64,000 bases of DNA. Source: Archilochus colubris (Eukaryota; Chordata; Aves; Apodiformes; Trochilidae). A program made the translations under genes and the position numbers. The stretch's first letter is position 1; the number at the start of each line of letters is the position of its first letter. Positions 24,409-38,027 of this stretch are shown here, piece by piece. The stretch is from positions 621,676 through 685,675 of the forward strand of contig CM041104.1 of assembly GCA_023079485.1 (NCBI GenBank), read 5' to 3'. Under the pieces are notes generated by a model. That model worked only from the letters and a program-made list of their open reading frames with translations. It ran no database searches and had not been told where the DNA came from.

Positions 24409-26394
24409 AGGCTGGAACCACCAGATTTGGAGCAGAGTGATGCACCCAAGGCCAGCCTCACTGGGGACCTCTCCTTGGGCATTGTGCTGTCTGCTCCTTC
24501 CTGCAGAATGTGCAGAGGGGAAAATGAGAGACCCAAAGTGACCCAAGCTTTTCTGAAATTTTCTGGAACTGATTGGTCACTTTGTCTCTTCCAGCCTGGC
24601 TCACCCAGGAGGAACCTTTCCTGCTGCTGAAAGGGGGCAGGTGAAGCACAGGAGGCAGCACTGGTGCTGATGGAAGCTGGGGGGGTCCTCTTGAAACCAA
24701 AGCAGCTGGGGGGACCCTGCAGCCCCTTGCTACCTGCTCCCATCACCAGCTCACAGCCTCCCCATACTGGTGCCTCCTCAGTTCCTCTCAGCAAACCTTA
24801 CAGAGGGCCATATGAGGGTTATATTTGTGTAACCTTCACCTTTTTTTTTTTTTAACACCCTCTCCTGCCTGTTTGCAAGCTGAGCTATCTGGAGCTCTTA
24901 GCTCTGTGTTGAGTGGCTCATTAAATTGCAGAACCTTGCTTCCCCTGACTTTGTTAATTAGGCACTTGATTGAAAGTCTGAATCTGAAGGCTTGGGTATT
25001 GACTACAGCTTTGCTAACCTAAGGTGATCTGCTCAGTGTAGTTTAATCTTGCCCAGCCAATTTCTTTTCTTAATGTCCTTCACCCTGCTATTAAACAGGA
25101 ATCACAGATTGCTGGAAAACCCTTGTGTTTCCTCTGCGTTGGCTGGAGAGAGCCTCAGATTTATTTTAGCTCTTGAGCTCCATTGTCACTCGAGTTTTCT
25201 GCTGTGGTTCTGGTTATTAAAGACTGCCAGTCTGTTTAGCAGGCAGCAATTAATGACCCAGAATTTTTGTCTTTGTTTAAGTAGCCTTTTGGCTTTTGAT
25301 TGGTTTTATTTGTGTGGTTTTTTGGTTTGGTTTTTTTCTTTTATAGCAATGTAGAGCATTCATGCATCCTCCTAACAAACAAGGAGCCTGCTGCCAGACA
25401 CTGATGTGCTGTTCAGATCTGCAGTTCAGGCTTCAGTATTTTCATCTGGTTGATGTGGAGCTGTTTGGAGCTGTTTTGTCTCCCCAAGGACACAGAGGTT
25501 CCTAGTTGGGAGTCAGGAATGGTGTGATGACCTGTGGATCCCCCAGGGAACTCACACCAAGCTGCTCCAAGGGGTTGTTGGCCCAGATGAGCCTTCCTTG
25601 GTGTGTCCCTTTTATCCTGACAAAGGTGGCAGACAAGGTAGACTGTCATTTAATTGAATTTTCTTCTGAAGCTTTAAGTGGGATAATCCTAAAGCTTAGC
25701 CTTGCCTCTGAGTGACAGCTATTGGCCTTGGTCACCTGGAGAAGAGGGGATTTTTATTTCTTGGTCTAATCAGCATCTCTCATTCTTTACTGTCTTTGCT
25801 CCTGATAAGTATTTCTGACCTGGTTGTCAGAAAAACAGTATTGCTGGGAATACACAGCTCCCTCCCTGAGCAGCCCTGTGTGTAGGCAGAAAGACCCCAA
25901 AAAATGGCTTTGGAGGTGAAAAACGTTACTGCCCCTTGCAAATACAGCATTTTCCATTTCCTGAGGGCAGCACACATTTTCTGTTCTCCTCTGCCCCCCT
26001 CCAGATATTAAAGCACATTAAAAGGGACAGCAAGGTGTTGATAGTGCAAGACTGCACAGAATGGGATCCAAAGGGAACAAAAAATGGATAAAAAATCAAG
26101 CAGCTCTCAGTTAGGGTTTGCTGTTCACTTCTTGACCTTTGTAAAAATCTTCTCAGGGTGGATCCCATCTGCCCACCCAGGGCTGGCAGTGCTGGGCAGT
26201 CACAAACAGCTCATGGATTGGCAGTGGGAATGTGAGAGGTGCCATTTATAGATGGGAATGGAGGCCCAGGAAAGGTTAAGTGGCTGCCTGGGGCTGCACA
26301 TGAGTGAGGAGCTGAGCAGAGATCCCTGTGCTCTCCTCTGACTGTCCCTGAGGGTCTGAGCTGCTGCCAGCCCAGCCTGTGGGCAGCAGGGAGG
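24409..26394. other. No gene or repeat recognised
   Basis: A T13 tract lies at 24841-24853. 24880-25350 is AT-rich with TTAATTAG and AATTAATG motifs and could hold a conserved noncoding element. No gene seen. Confidence 0.5.
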
Positions 26395-26720
26395 AGAATC
26401 ACAGAGCCAGGGAAATGTCAGGGCTTGGAAGGGACCTCTGGACATCATCCAGTCCAACCCCTGCCAGGGCACCTTCACCTGACAGCCTGCACAGGATGGT
26501 GCCCAGGCTGTCCTGTCACTGGACACCACTGAGAAGAGTCGCAGGGTCTGGTCCTCTCCTCCTGACCCCTGGCCCTTTGGATATTTGGAAGCATGGATGA
26601 GATTCCCCCTCAGCCTCCTCTTCTCCAGGATGAACCCTCAGCCTCTCCTCGTAGGGTCCCCTCTGTCCTGCAGCATCCCAGGGACACTCTCCAGTCCCTT
26701 GGGAAGAGACCTGGTGCCTG
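26395..26720 (-). mobile_element. CR1 LINE 3' fragment (third, diverged type)
   Basis: AGAATCACAGAGCCAGGG, GGCTTGGAAGGGACCTC, CATCCAGTCCAACCCC and CTCCTCTTCTCCAGGATGA keep the CR1 order but diverge well from the young copies. The 5' limit is approximate. Confidence 0.8.
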
Positions 26721-29700
26721 GAGGTGAAATGATGCAGAAAGTGGCTTGGGATGAATGAGGAGCTGGGAGACATGGATGAGGAGCAGCAGGATGTGGTGAG
26801 AGGTGGTGGTGAGCAGAGTTTGGCTTCCCATCTAGTGCTGCCCATTCCCAGGGTGTTCCAAGCAGGTGGCAGCATAAACCTCCTGAAAAAAACAACCTGT
26901 GAAAGAGACACAGGAGGGAGTTGCCATCTTGTGGAGGCTGAAGCTCTGGGAGTTTCCATCCCATCCCTGGAGCCATCAGCCCTGTGCTGGAAGCCCCCCA
27001 CCACCTTGGCTGGCATTTCAGGTGCCTTGGCCTCTACTGCTTTGGGGTGGTTTTGAGTACTGATGCACAGCATGATCTTTGGTTTGGTTCTGACATGGGA
27101 TTGGTGGTGCTCTCAGTTTCAGGGCTGTGTTACCAGGTTGCTGCCGTAGCTGGAATCTTTGGTACTCTGCAGGCTAAGGGAAGATCAATCATCATTTTGG
27201 TCATGACAAGGATGTAGCTGGAAAGGAGGTCGGGTTTGTCTATCCAAGGTTTTAGGGTGTTGATTCACATGGGGAGCTGGGGAGTTGCTGCTCAATTGAG
27301 GTCATTCCCCTTGGCATCCTGACAGATCCCACACCTCCAAACCTTGCAGAAGCCCCATCTTTACACCTGCAGCATCTTTCTCACACGCTTTGCAGAGCTT
27401 CAGGTGGGGTTGGAGGCAGATCTGGAGGTGGTTTAGCTCAGTGGGCTGCAGGGACTGCTCCTGGGAGGCAGCAGGTCAAGGAGCAGCTGGCTGCAGGTCC
27501 CTCAGGGCAGCCCAAATCCACAGGAAAGCCTCAGCCACACAATCTGGTCCCTCCCTGGAGGAGGCACAATCCTTCAGGTTTTTTCTTTTTGACTGCAAAG
27601 ATGAAACAAGGTTTATTCCTCCTTACACTTGATGTCAAGGAGGTGTGATGTGCAGAGGGACACGGTGGGCAGTACAGAATCTCCTTGTTTAGGTAGCGCT
27701 GTAAAATATGGTATTTAAAATATTTAAACTTACGTATATAATTTTTGGAACATAAATTGTAAAAAGAAGGCATTAAATAAAGGCTGCATTTGTCCCTCTC
27801 TCCTTCTCCATCTGAAGAATTCAATCAAAATCCCTCTGTATTCTGCACAGAACCCCTGGCTTTATGCTTTCCATCAGGCAGCCTGTCCAGCAAAACACTT
27901 AAGCTGGAGGGGTGTCCTGTTGCATGTAATTAGGCTGCTTGTGTGTGGATTGCAGCAAGTAATCAATGATTCCCTGGATCAGCACCAGGGCACTGAGCAC
28001 TTCACAAAGTTCCCCTCTGTGCAGGGGAGCCCAGGGATTGCATTGGACCTCTGCATACAAGAAGAAGGCATCTCTGGCAGAAGGTGATGGCTCCTTCCCT
28101 GGTGAACACCCTTTTAAAAGCCTTAATCCAGAAAAAATCAGAATATGTAGATGTGCATTAACTCTACTGTGTGATTAGTGACCAAAATCACCAGAAACAG
28201 AGCAGATGCTCAGCCCTGTGTGTGCAAGAGCACCATGGCCTCTGACTGCTGGTTTGCTTTCTGCAGCCCTGCTTGCTCAAGGAGGAGAATGAACTGAGGA
28301 GGTAGTAGTCATATTCAGAAGACATGTTTAAATGTTTTCCTTTGCTCAGCCAGCTCCCTTCTCAGTCCTTGCTGTTGGGCTGCAAAATTCAATCTCAGAG
28401 AACCCAGCACCACCCTGCAATGGGAGGTGCCCAGGGCTTGGGTCTCCCTGGAGTGCATGGGCAGGGACCTGTGTCAAGTGAATGCCACCCATGCAATAAA
28501 ACTGTGCATGGGTGGTCATCTCTGGTTATAAAACAGTTTGTTAATTTACCTTTGGGGCTTGAGATTTTCTTTTTTTAGAAGGCAGGCAAAGTGCAGTCCA
28601 TGGAGCCTCTCTTGGTTTTAGTGGAGACTTTATGGAAAGTGAGGTGAAAGCCAGGTGAACAGTGTGTTTCCTGAGTTCAGAGCCCTGGAGAAAATCTGTT
28701 AGTCTGAGAAATTATATATGAAGTGAGGATGTGTGGGGCACAGGGGAGCTTTGGAAGGGGCTGCTGAGGGGGGTGGATACGAGGCACATCATCTGTCAGG
28801 ATTTGGAAGGACCACAAGGATTATCCTGTGGGTAGCAGGGGTCAGGTCATAGCCAAGACCTAGAGCTGAGATCCCATTCTGTGTCCCCTGGAGGAGCCAA
28901 GGGGAGTAGCAGTTTCTGGAGCTGGGAAGATGCTTAATCACAGAATCTTTTGAGACCAGAATTCAGATTCAGTGTGAGCTGGTGGCAGTACCCAGCCTGC
29001 TGCCCCAAAGGCTGTGGAAATGGATGGCAATTTAATGGGATACTCCAGGCTGGAGCAGGAGCTGGGAAGATGTTGGCCACTTTTTTCCTCCACTGTGGAG
29101 ATTTCAGCCTTCAGACAGAAGGCAGAGCCCTGATGGAGTGGGAAGAAGATAAAGCTGCCCTAGGTGGAAAATGGGAAATCTGGGAATTCACTCCCTCAAG
29201 GAGAGGCTTGGTTTGAGCAGTGCTGAGCCCACATCTTAGTTACTGCTGAGTTTTGCTGCTGTGTTTTATTGTAGAAGTTGCAGAACCTGACATGCTAGGA
29301 ACTTTTTGAAGAATGGATGTTTTGGGTTTTTTTAATGGATCCTACTGAGCAAGGAATAGATCAGCAGCCGTGATGCTGTGTTGTTTTGGATCTCCTGGGA
29401 GTGCCAGAAGGACACCTGGGCCTGCAAGATGGCTAAATCAGAGACAAAGTCCATGGTCTAGAGACTGTGCAGTCTGATGTCCCTCAGAATCCTTAGTGCC
29501 ATCAGGTTTCCCTGCCTCTGAGGTGACAGTCTCAGCTGTGCTCCAGAACAGCAGAGAGTTCAGAACCTGTGTGAGACAGTGGTAGATGAGATGGTGGTAG
29601 ATAAAGTGTCAAGAAACTTTGCTGCTGCTGAGGACAGGAGGGAGGCTGGAGTCCTGCCCAGGAGGGAACAGTGCAATAATTCTGCTTTCCCAGGAGCTTC

Positions 29701-32700
29701 TCAGGGAATGGGAGTGTTATTGCCATGCCAGGGCTGAGCTGGCTACTGCTGTGCCCAGGACTGAAGGGATGAACTAATGGGATTTCAGCTGACTGGGGCC
29801 CTGCTGCTGTGGGACCTGGCAGCCATGGGCCAGGGCAGCCCAGGCACAGGAGGGGGGGTAGGGGTTGATTTCTTACTAAATCAATGCAGATACTCAGAGT
29901 TCCCCTGCACCTCTGGAGAGGCAGGTTGGATGGATCTCGGATGGTTGGACCTGGTCCTGCAGTTTGGATGCTGCTGTGGATGTTGGCAGGATGTCCCATG
30001 TTTCTGGAAGTGGTTCTGAGGGTGGCTGAAGACTTTCTGCTGGGACTTTGTTGAACTGAAGTCTATCTGACAGCCCAGAGCAGCTTTGAGTTCCCATTGT
30101 AACCCAATGAGATGGAGGGACACATGGATCTTGTCACTGGTGCCACCTTCTCTGCTCATCCTTCCTCTGAATATTTGGTTTAGGGACTGTGTCTGGGACT
30201 GAAACCTGGACGTGCTTTCTTCATGCAGTGCCACACCAAAAGGCACATTCTGTGACCTGCACTGGTCCTGGTAGGTATTTTTCTGTAGGTATTCCAGCAA
30301 AAATCCCATATTTTCATTCTCTGAGGCATGAATTCTCTTTTTACTCCCACCACACTGAATGTGTCTGTCTACAGAACGTGCCTGCAGAAATCCCTGCAGA
30401 GCTCTGGAAATTGGTAGGAAGCCTTCATTGGGCATTGCAGGTAATCACACCACAATATGGATTAGAAACCAAGGAAAGAAAGCTGCTCCCCAGAGCTTCT
30501 TGCTGGGACACTCAGCATCTTCTCTGAGTAAGTGAAATTGCAGCTGAGCAAACAGGGACGGGTCAGGCAGCATCCAGAGCAGCTGGGACCTGCAGAACAA
30601 AAACCTCCCCTGCACTCCCAGTAAATTGGTCCCGTAGGAATTTTGCTTTGAAATTATAATTGACCCAGGGAAGAAAATTATTTCATGGACTTTGAACTCA
30701 TTAAAAAACTCCATCATTCATCTTACGGTTTATTGGTGACACTTAATCAAAAGGAATTTAATGATCTTTCTAACAAATGTAATTCAGTGGTGCTGGGGAT
30801 GTATCTGCTCCAAAGGATGTGGCACTGGCTGTAGGAGTGGAAGGTGTTTGTTGGCTTCTTGTGGCTGCTTAGCACCTCACAGGAGTTTCACAAGTTTCCA
30901 CTTTTAGGAACGAGCATTTTGGCATCTTCTTTTAATCACAGACTTTTGTGAATTTGTGGAATTCTGCCCATTGTGCTATTTCATGTCTTTAAACCCTTAT
31001 TCTGTACCAATGAGACCTAACAGTACAGCAGATTAAGAAATATTTGGAAGACACTTTTAAAATCAAACTTGGAGTGACACTTTTAAATCAGACTTTGAGT
31101 GCCCATGCTTTAAATTCCAGGATGTCCACAGCACAGCAGGATTTCCCTGCAGCCAACAACCCCTCCAGTGTGGCCTTGGGGTAGGAATGTTTCCCTAGTC
31201 AAGCCATCCCAGAGGGAGTGATGAGTTTTTCTTAAAGGAATTCTGCAGTTTCAGTGACTTCAAGTCATGAATCTGTAGTGTCCTGCCCCCTCCAAGTCTG
31301 TTTCTCACTGAATTTTCCTGGTGTTTAGCTCAAGACATTTCAGTATGAGAGAAGATGCTTTCACTCAGCAGGATTGTCAAGGAGGTACAATTTGGGAGGG
31401 GAAAAAAATCCCACTTCCTACTCAAACTTGAAAAACTTACAAGACCTGGTTTGTAAATGCTTTCTGGCTTCCTGAAGAAGTGATGTGAGACTCAGTCTGT
31501 GTACAGCCAGGATGTTTGCTGAGTGCTGAGATATCCTGGACTTTGGAGAACTGTTTTTTTCCCTCTTTAATTTATCTGTACATCACAAGGTGGAATGTTT
31601 CACCCAAAATCATGCCCCTGAGGTTACAGGGTACTTTAGAGAAGTTGGCTCTAATACTTACCTGCTCTTTTCCCTTATCCAGACAATAGAAAGGCTTTTA
31701 AATCCTTTGGAAATACTTCTGTTAACCTTTTTTTTTTTTTTTTACTTGAGCATTGTCACCTGGCAGTGTTTTCCAGAGGGTGAATAACCTCAGAGAAAGT
31801 CATCCTGGTGTTTTGTTAGGGACTGACCCTGCTCCACTGAAGGGACTGGAATGGTTACTTGAGTTCTCTGAGTGCATGGCAGGACCTGGAGCTTCATGAG
31901 CCACTGAGGCTCCTGCAGAGCAGCTTTTGGATTCAGTTCATGGACTTTTTGACTGAATTGTGCCAAGGTTTCAGCCTGAGGTGAGTTCTCCCCAGGTGCT
32001 GGTGGTTCTGGATGAGTATGAAAGCTCCAACAGGAGGAAGAGATTCAGACCCAGACACTGCCAGGCACCAGAGACTGTGCAGATGTCTGACAAGATGTGG
32101 ATTTTCTTGTGTGCAATAAGCTCAGTCTGAAAGGTTTCCTTTAACTGGTTTATTACCTCCCACTTCTCCCTGTAACTTCTCTGATGTCTAAAAAAGGTTG
32201 TGCTCGTGTTAGTGTCTTGGAGATCTTCTCTTCCCAGCCACTGATTTTTTTTTAATGAAACTTGTAGGAATTTATATCTAAAATGCAGCAGCATGAGCAG
32301 CTGTCAGGTTAGCCAGAAGCAGGTTCAGAATACACAAACTCCTGGATTTCGTCCTTGATGTGAAGTTTCTCCCCATGTCCATCCTCAAGCCATGGTCCTG
32401 GGAACCACATGCTACATACAGTAGAGATGAGGAGACAAGAGGTGGTCCAGGGACCCCCACCCATGACCTGGCCTTGCTCCAGCACAGGGTGTGTTAATGC
32501 CCAGATCTCCCTGGGCACAGCTCTGTGTCACCCCAGGGGTCCCCAGCCTCCCACGTCCCCCCCTGTGATGCTTCAGTCCATCCATTGGGTTCCTGTGTGG
32601 CTGCTCCTGATGCCCTGTCCTGTAGGATGCCACCAGCACCTTCATGTGTCACCATGATGGGTCTGGTCCCAGAGACCCTGACAGACTCTGTTTCACTGCT

Positions 32701-34194
32701 TTACTCCTGATACCTTTAAAATAAACTAAAATTCACACTGCCTGCTTGCTGTTAATCCTCAAGCTGGGAGCCTGTGAGTCCACGTGCAGATGTGAGGCTG
32801 GAAATCAGGGCAATAAATAGAAAATTACACTTTTAAAAGAAAAATATATATAAATGCATAAATGTCTTAAAGTTTCCTGCCCCTGCCTGTAAATCCTGCC
32901 TGCACTGGGAAGCAGCAGGGCTCCCCTTCTATTTCTAAGCTTCTCAAAATAGCAAAAATCCTTCAGTGGCCAGTCCTAAAATTACAGGGGTGAGGGGAGT
33001 GCCTGTGGCTGATGGGATCCATGTTGTGTGCAGAGTCAGGTGGTACAGGGGATTTATTCTGTCTGGTGAGGGGAACAGTAGATAGCAGGACATACCTGCT
33101 CTGAGCTGAGAAGAAAATTCAGTAGCCAGTGTTTGCCTTAATGCCCATCACCCAAAATGTCCTGCAGGTCCCCAAGCCCAGAGGAGCACTGCTGGGGACA
33201 GGAGATGCCTTGTGGGCTACTTGTGGGCTACTTGTTCTGCTGGGCTGGTTTGCCACAAGCCCTAAGGCTCCATCCCCTGCCCCTGCTGCCATGGGAGGGT
33301 TGGCAGATACTGTGTTAAGGTTTAAACCTGAATATCACAGCATGGAGATGGACACTGGTGTGTGGGGAAGGGCACAGCCTCTCCTGGGCCATCCCAGAAT
33401 CAAGAAGGTATTTCTTCCTGAACATGGATGAGATAGGGTTGACCTGAGGAATGTTTCTGGAGGAGTCATTTGCCCTGCCTTGGAGCAGTGGTTTTAATTT
33501 TGGTCTGTTTTCTTGTCTGGGTGTCTTTACCCAGACAAGTTTTGGTTTTGTGAGAGTGTGACTGATGGATCAGAGCACAGCTGAGCATCAGCTGAGGGTC
33601 AGGCTGGGGGGCAGTGCCTGGTACCCCTCTGGGCTCTGCCAGCCTGTTTCACTGCAGTGAGATTCTCCCCAGACACTCAGCCTGGACCCCCTCACAAATC
33701 CCTTCATCCTGGGGAAACCCCAACCCACTTATCTTTTCTCTAAACAGAGGGGTTTGTCATCCACACTCATCCCACATTATGTACCCCCACCTTCTGCACA
33801 AACCCCTCAGACCTGTTTTGAACATCTCAGGGTTTTTCCAAGAGTAAACCATACCATAGTTGTGAAGTGTTTGCAAACTTTTCCTTCCCACTTGCTGACC
33901 TCCAGGGAGCAAGCAGAAAATACTCAGTGCATTCAAATATTAATGAGATGTTGTATTTTGAAAGAATAGAAAAGAAAAAAAGCACCAAAACCCCCCACGA
34001 ATAATGCTGTCCCTTTGTTCTGCCATCTCTGGTCACTTTGTTCTCTTTATCTTGTTGAGGACCTTGTCCTTTTGCCATGTGTTATGTTTGTGCTGCTGGA
34101 CGGAGTATCTGAATTGCTTTAATCAGAAGGTGATAAATTTACTCTGGTCTTTGCAGGGCACTCAGTCCCAGTGGGTCAGGGAAACTTTCTCACT
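26721..34194. other. 7.5-kb repeat-poor stretch, no gene recognised
   Basis: The longest stretch without a CR1 or LTR. 27590-27830 is AT-rich with a minus-strand AATAAA signal. A T16 tract lies at 31728-31743. Near 31045-31090 a motif like ACACTTTTAAATCAGACTT is imperfectly duplicated, and at 33210-33235 GTGGGCTACTTGT is tandemly doubled. No protein family resemblance in any frame. Confidence 0.5.
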
Positions 34195-34529
34195 CCCTGC
34201 AACTCCCTGAGAGGGGGTTGGAGCCAGGGAGTTTGGTCTTCTCTCAAGGAAGAAGTTATGGGATAAGATGAAATGGCCTCAGGTTGTGCCAGGGGAGGTT
34301 TGGATTTGGAGATTGAGAACTATTTCTTCCCTGAAAGTGTTGTCAGGCCCTGGCTCAGGCTGCCCAGGATGTTTATGGAGTCCCCATCATCCCTGGAGGG
34401 GTTTAGAAGCTCTGGAGATGTGGTGCTGAGGGAGATGGGGTGATGGTGGTCGTGGCAGTGCTGGGGGAATGGTTGGATTTGGTGTTCTTAAAGGTCTTTT
34501 CCAACTAAAATGATTGTGTTGTTCTGTGG
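34195..34529 (+). mobile_element. CR1 LINE 3' fragment (second subfamily)
   Basis: GAGGTTTGGATTTGGAG, TGTTGTCAGGCCCTGGC, CATCATCCCTGGAGGGG and TTAAAGGTCTTTTCCAAC, ending GATTGTGTTGTTCTGTGG. More diverged than the 14.8- and 53.9-kb copies. Confidence 0.9.
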
Positions 34530-35577
34530 AGATGCCTGAGTGAGGGGTGGCACAGGGTAAGGTCTGTGTTGGACTGGGGAGCACTCAGCCCTCTGGGACA
34601 GGACCTGCCTTCTGCTCCTCCATTGTTTGCCCTCACATCTCTTATTCTGGCTCCCCAGAGCAAATGCACCATAAACAATAACCAACAACAGGCTGGAATG
34701 TGGCCTTTTTAATTTACAAATTAAAACCACAGCAGCACAGGATGCATCCATCTGCCTCCTCATGTTTGAGGAGGAAAGAAATTGGTGTTCCCATAACCAG
34801 ACTTACACCTGCTCCTGTTCTCTGATGAGAGAGAGTCCCTTCTGCCACAGTTTGTACTGGGAAAAATTTTTGCTTTTGCTTTTTCCTGATGTATTTTCCC
34901 TGCTGGGTTTGGGGTCAGAACAATGGTCCCACCCTGCCCGTCCTGATGGAAGGAGGCAGCATCCTGAGCCCTGGGAGGTACCTGCAGCCCCCACCTCTGG
35001 GAGATGTGGGCTGGGACCTCATCCTCTTCTGGCTTTGTGAAATCCAGGCAGGCTTCTGGTGGCACTGGAGCACATCCTGATCTCTTCTGGTCCAGGCTGT
35101 TGCTGTGGTTTCAGCACTAAAGCCATCAGCTCTGGGAGGTAAAGAAACCCCTATGAGAGCTAAACCAGGGCTGCTTTGGGAAAGGATTATTAAATATTAT
35201 TTTGTTGTTATTAGTGCTGCAATTCTGTGTGTCTGCAAGGCTGGTAACTCATAGCAGCCCCAGGCATGTTGGGGAAGAGAGGGGAGTTAAGAGAGAGACT
35301 TTTGGTTAATTGCCAGCCCATCATTAAACCCTGACAGCCCGGTAACCTCTCATGGGGAGAGCATAGGACTGGCTGATAACAGTGCCAAAATCCCAGCCAC
35401 AACCCCACTCCTGTCCAGCTGCCTGAGGTGGATGTCTCTGGGGATGTTCCCAGGTCTTCAGCCCATTGCACTGGTGGGAAAACCAGAGCATGGAGCTGCA
35501 GAGGGGCTCACTGGAGTCCCAGGGGGACAGGAGAGCAGAAGTCAGCTCCTGTGAGTCTGGAGCCAGGGCTGTGTTGA
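34530..35577. other. No gene or repeat recognised
   Basis: Unique-looking DNA; nothing identifiable. Confidence 0.55.
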
Positions 35578-35652
35578 GGTTTGGCTTGGTTTGGTTTGGT
35601 TTGGTTTGGTTTGGTTTGGTTTGGTTTGGTTTGGTTTGGCTTGGTTTGGTTT
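35578..35652 (+). repeat. (GGTTT)15 microsatellite
   Basis: Exactly 75 bases, fifteen 5-base units; units 2 and 13 are GGCTT and the rest perfect GGTTT. It abuts the 3' end of the CR1 at 35653-35985, where CR1 normally has GGTTTGGGTTGG, so it probably grew from that motif. Confidence 0.97.
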
Positions 35653-35985
35653 TGAATGTCTGGTTGGAAGGGACCTCAAGGATCCTCTGGTCCAACTCTT
35701 CTAATATTGTTTACATGAGATGTCTCAGCACCCCACTGAGCTGAGACTTCAAACTTTCCAAAGTGGGAGAATCCATCCCTTCTCCTGGGAGACCATTCCC
35801 ATGTCTGACTGTCCTCATAGGGTAACATTTTCCACTTGTGTTCAAATGGAATCTCCCAAGAGCAACTTGTGCCCATTGCCCCTTGTCTTGTCCATGGGAC
35901 TCCTTGTACACAGGAAATCTCCACCTGCTTTGTAGCTGTCTTTTAGGTACTGGAGCATGGGCATAAGGTCTCCTCTAAGCCTTGC
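35653..35985 (-). mobile_element. CR1 LINE 3' fragment (third type)
   Basis: GGTTGGAAGGGACCTCAAGG, TCTGGTCCAACTCTTC and GCCCATTGCCCCTTGTC match the reverse-complemented CR1 3' region. The usual AGAATCAT terminal units are missing and a (GGTTT)n array stands in their place. It belongs to an older, diverged subfamily. Confidence 0.85.
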
Positions 35986-38027
35986 CTTCTCTTTTCACTC
36001 TTCTCTTCTCTTTTCTTCCTTCTCCCTCTCCCCTCCTTTCCATGTGTTCATTTCATCCAACTCTCTCTCTCCTGGGCCAGCTGCTGCCCTTGGTGGCACT
36101 CAAAGCTTCAGGCTATCTTGGCCTTGGAAAAGTCTTGTCCCAGATGATTGCATCTTCTCTCCTTGGCTGGGATCTCGGGCTGATCTGGGCTGATGTTTCA
36201 GGCTGCATCCCAGCTGTGAGGAGCACACCCACTCCCTGATTATTTACCACTGAGTGCACTTAGGAAAGAAAAATAAATGCTAAGAAATTACTTCCCTAAT
36301 GAATAGAGCTGTGTGTGCATGGGTGTAGAGCAGCATCTTACAAGTCCATGGAGGTAGTTTTTAGGTCGGAGAATGAAAGTTATAATGAGTAAAATATTGA
36401 TTTCCCATAAAAGGGTTTTAATCAAATGCCCTGACACCCCTAGGGGGACAGATCTCTGCTACAGCACCAAATTGCACTTCATACACCATCTATTTTTTCA
36501 AGAAGTGTATAAATGAGCCTGCCCACTGGATGGATGGGAATTCCCAGATCTTCATCCCCAGGAGAGCTGTGCCCAGAGGGAGCCCAAGCCTGGGCTGGGG
36601 CTGGGACCAGGGCTGGGACCAGGGCTCCTCATTCCCTTCAGCCCAAACACAGGTCTGGCACTGAGGTGTTCCTGGAAAGCCCTGGTGGCCATGGTTCTCC
36701 TGCAGTGAGATTTGGTTTTTCCAGGCTTGTGCTGTGCAGGGAGCTCCCTGGGGGCCTGGGTGCTGGGACAGCTGAAGTTCAAGGGGCTTCAAACAGGGAT
36801 AAATTTCAGCATTTGGTCTCATTTAGACTCGGGTGGTGCCTGGGCCTTTCTTGTATGATCTGAATGGAGATCTGGATCTCTAGTTAGTCATTTCTTGATT
36901 TTGGATCTTCTCTGAACCTCTTTCCCCAGTCAAGTTTTTACCAGGGGCTATAACTGGTATTCAAGCTACAGATGACTGCCCAGCTCATTCTCTCCTTCTA
37001 CCACAAGATGTAAACCCCTCCAGGTCTGGGGTTTGATCTCTGCCAACACAGTGGCAGAAAGGAGCTTGTTGCTGCTTGGGAGTCAGCTGAGAGGAGCATC
37101 AAGGTGATGCTGGTCACATTTCCCTTGAGCCAAATTGTGTTTTGGTGACCCAGGGAAAGGCTTTGCCTTTGGGAGCCATTTCAAGCATTTTTGGGAGCCA
37201 GACCTTCCAGTGACTTGTGTTAGTACCTTTTTGTTTTCATTGCTTCCATATTTCCTCCTTACCCTCTTCTTCTGTCTCACCTCACTCAGCCTTTGGCAAA
37301 TTCTCGTTTATTTGTTATGCTTTGGCTTAAATCAAACCTCCCTGGCTTTGTAGCAGGGAGCCAGAAATTATTAGCCCTGGGGAATCAGTGTTCTGGAGGT
37401 GCATTGCTTGGATTTGAGTCCTTATTTATCCACAGGGAGGAGATGAGGGTGAGCAGTGCTTGGGGCTCCTTGTCCTGCCAGGAGCATCCTCCTGGCCCAG
37501 CATCACCTTCCCAATGGAGTGGGCAGGATCCTGCCTGGAGTTCTCTGAGCTGCTGTTGGTTTGATCAGAGCAGTTTGTCCTTCCCTGTCACACATCAGTT
37601 CTGTGGCATTGGCTCATTTTTCTTGGCTGTAAGTGGGACTGCAGCAAACAGATAACTTGTCCTGCTCTTCCCTGCTGATGAATCACACTGCTTCCCTCCT
37701 GCTCTCTCCAGGTTCCTTTTCTCCTCTGCTCCCCAATAAATTCTGCCACTGCCCCATGCTCTCTAAATCTCACCCCAAACACACAAAGTTTTCCAAGCAC
37801 TCCATGGGGTGACATTGCTGTCCCTGTCAGAGCCAGGGGGAAGGGTGCCCCGAGCAGGAGAATTTCTCTGCTGGGGCTGGACTGGGGACAAGCAGAGTCC
37901 ATGCACACTCCAAGGGGATATGGAGAATGGGAGAGACACAGGGGACACCTCTGGGATCCCCCTGGGGAGAAGGGGTTCCTCTGTGCTCTGATAGTGGTGG
38001 CCAGGGCCACCTGGAACTTGGAATAGG
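35986..38027. other. No gene or repeat recognised
   Basis: A 13-base duplication (GGGCTGGGACCAG twice) lies at 36595-36625. No gene or transposon seen. Confidence 0.55.

Noticed and set aside
28934..28950. AATCACAGAATCTTTTGAG as a CR1 3' terminus
   Set aside because: Only the octamer-like start matches; no CR1 3' UTR follows, so it is too short to support.
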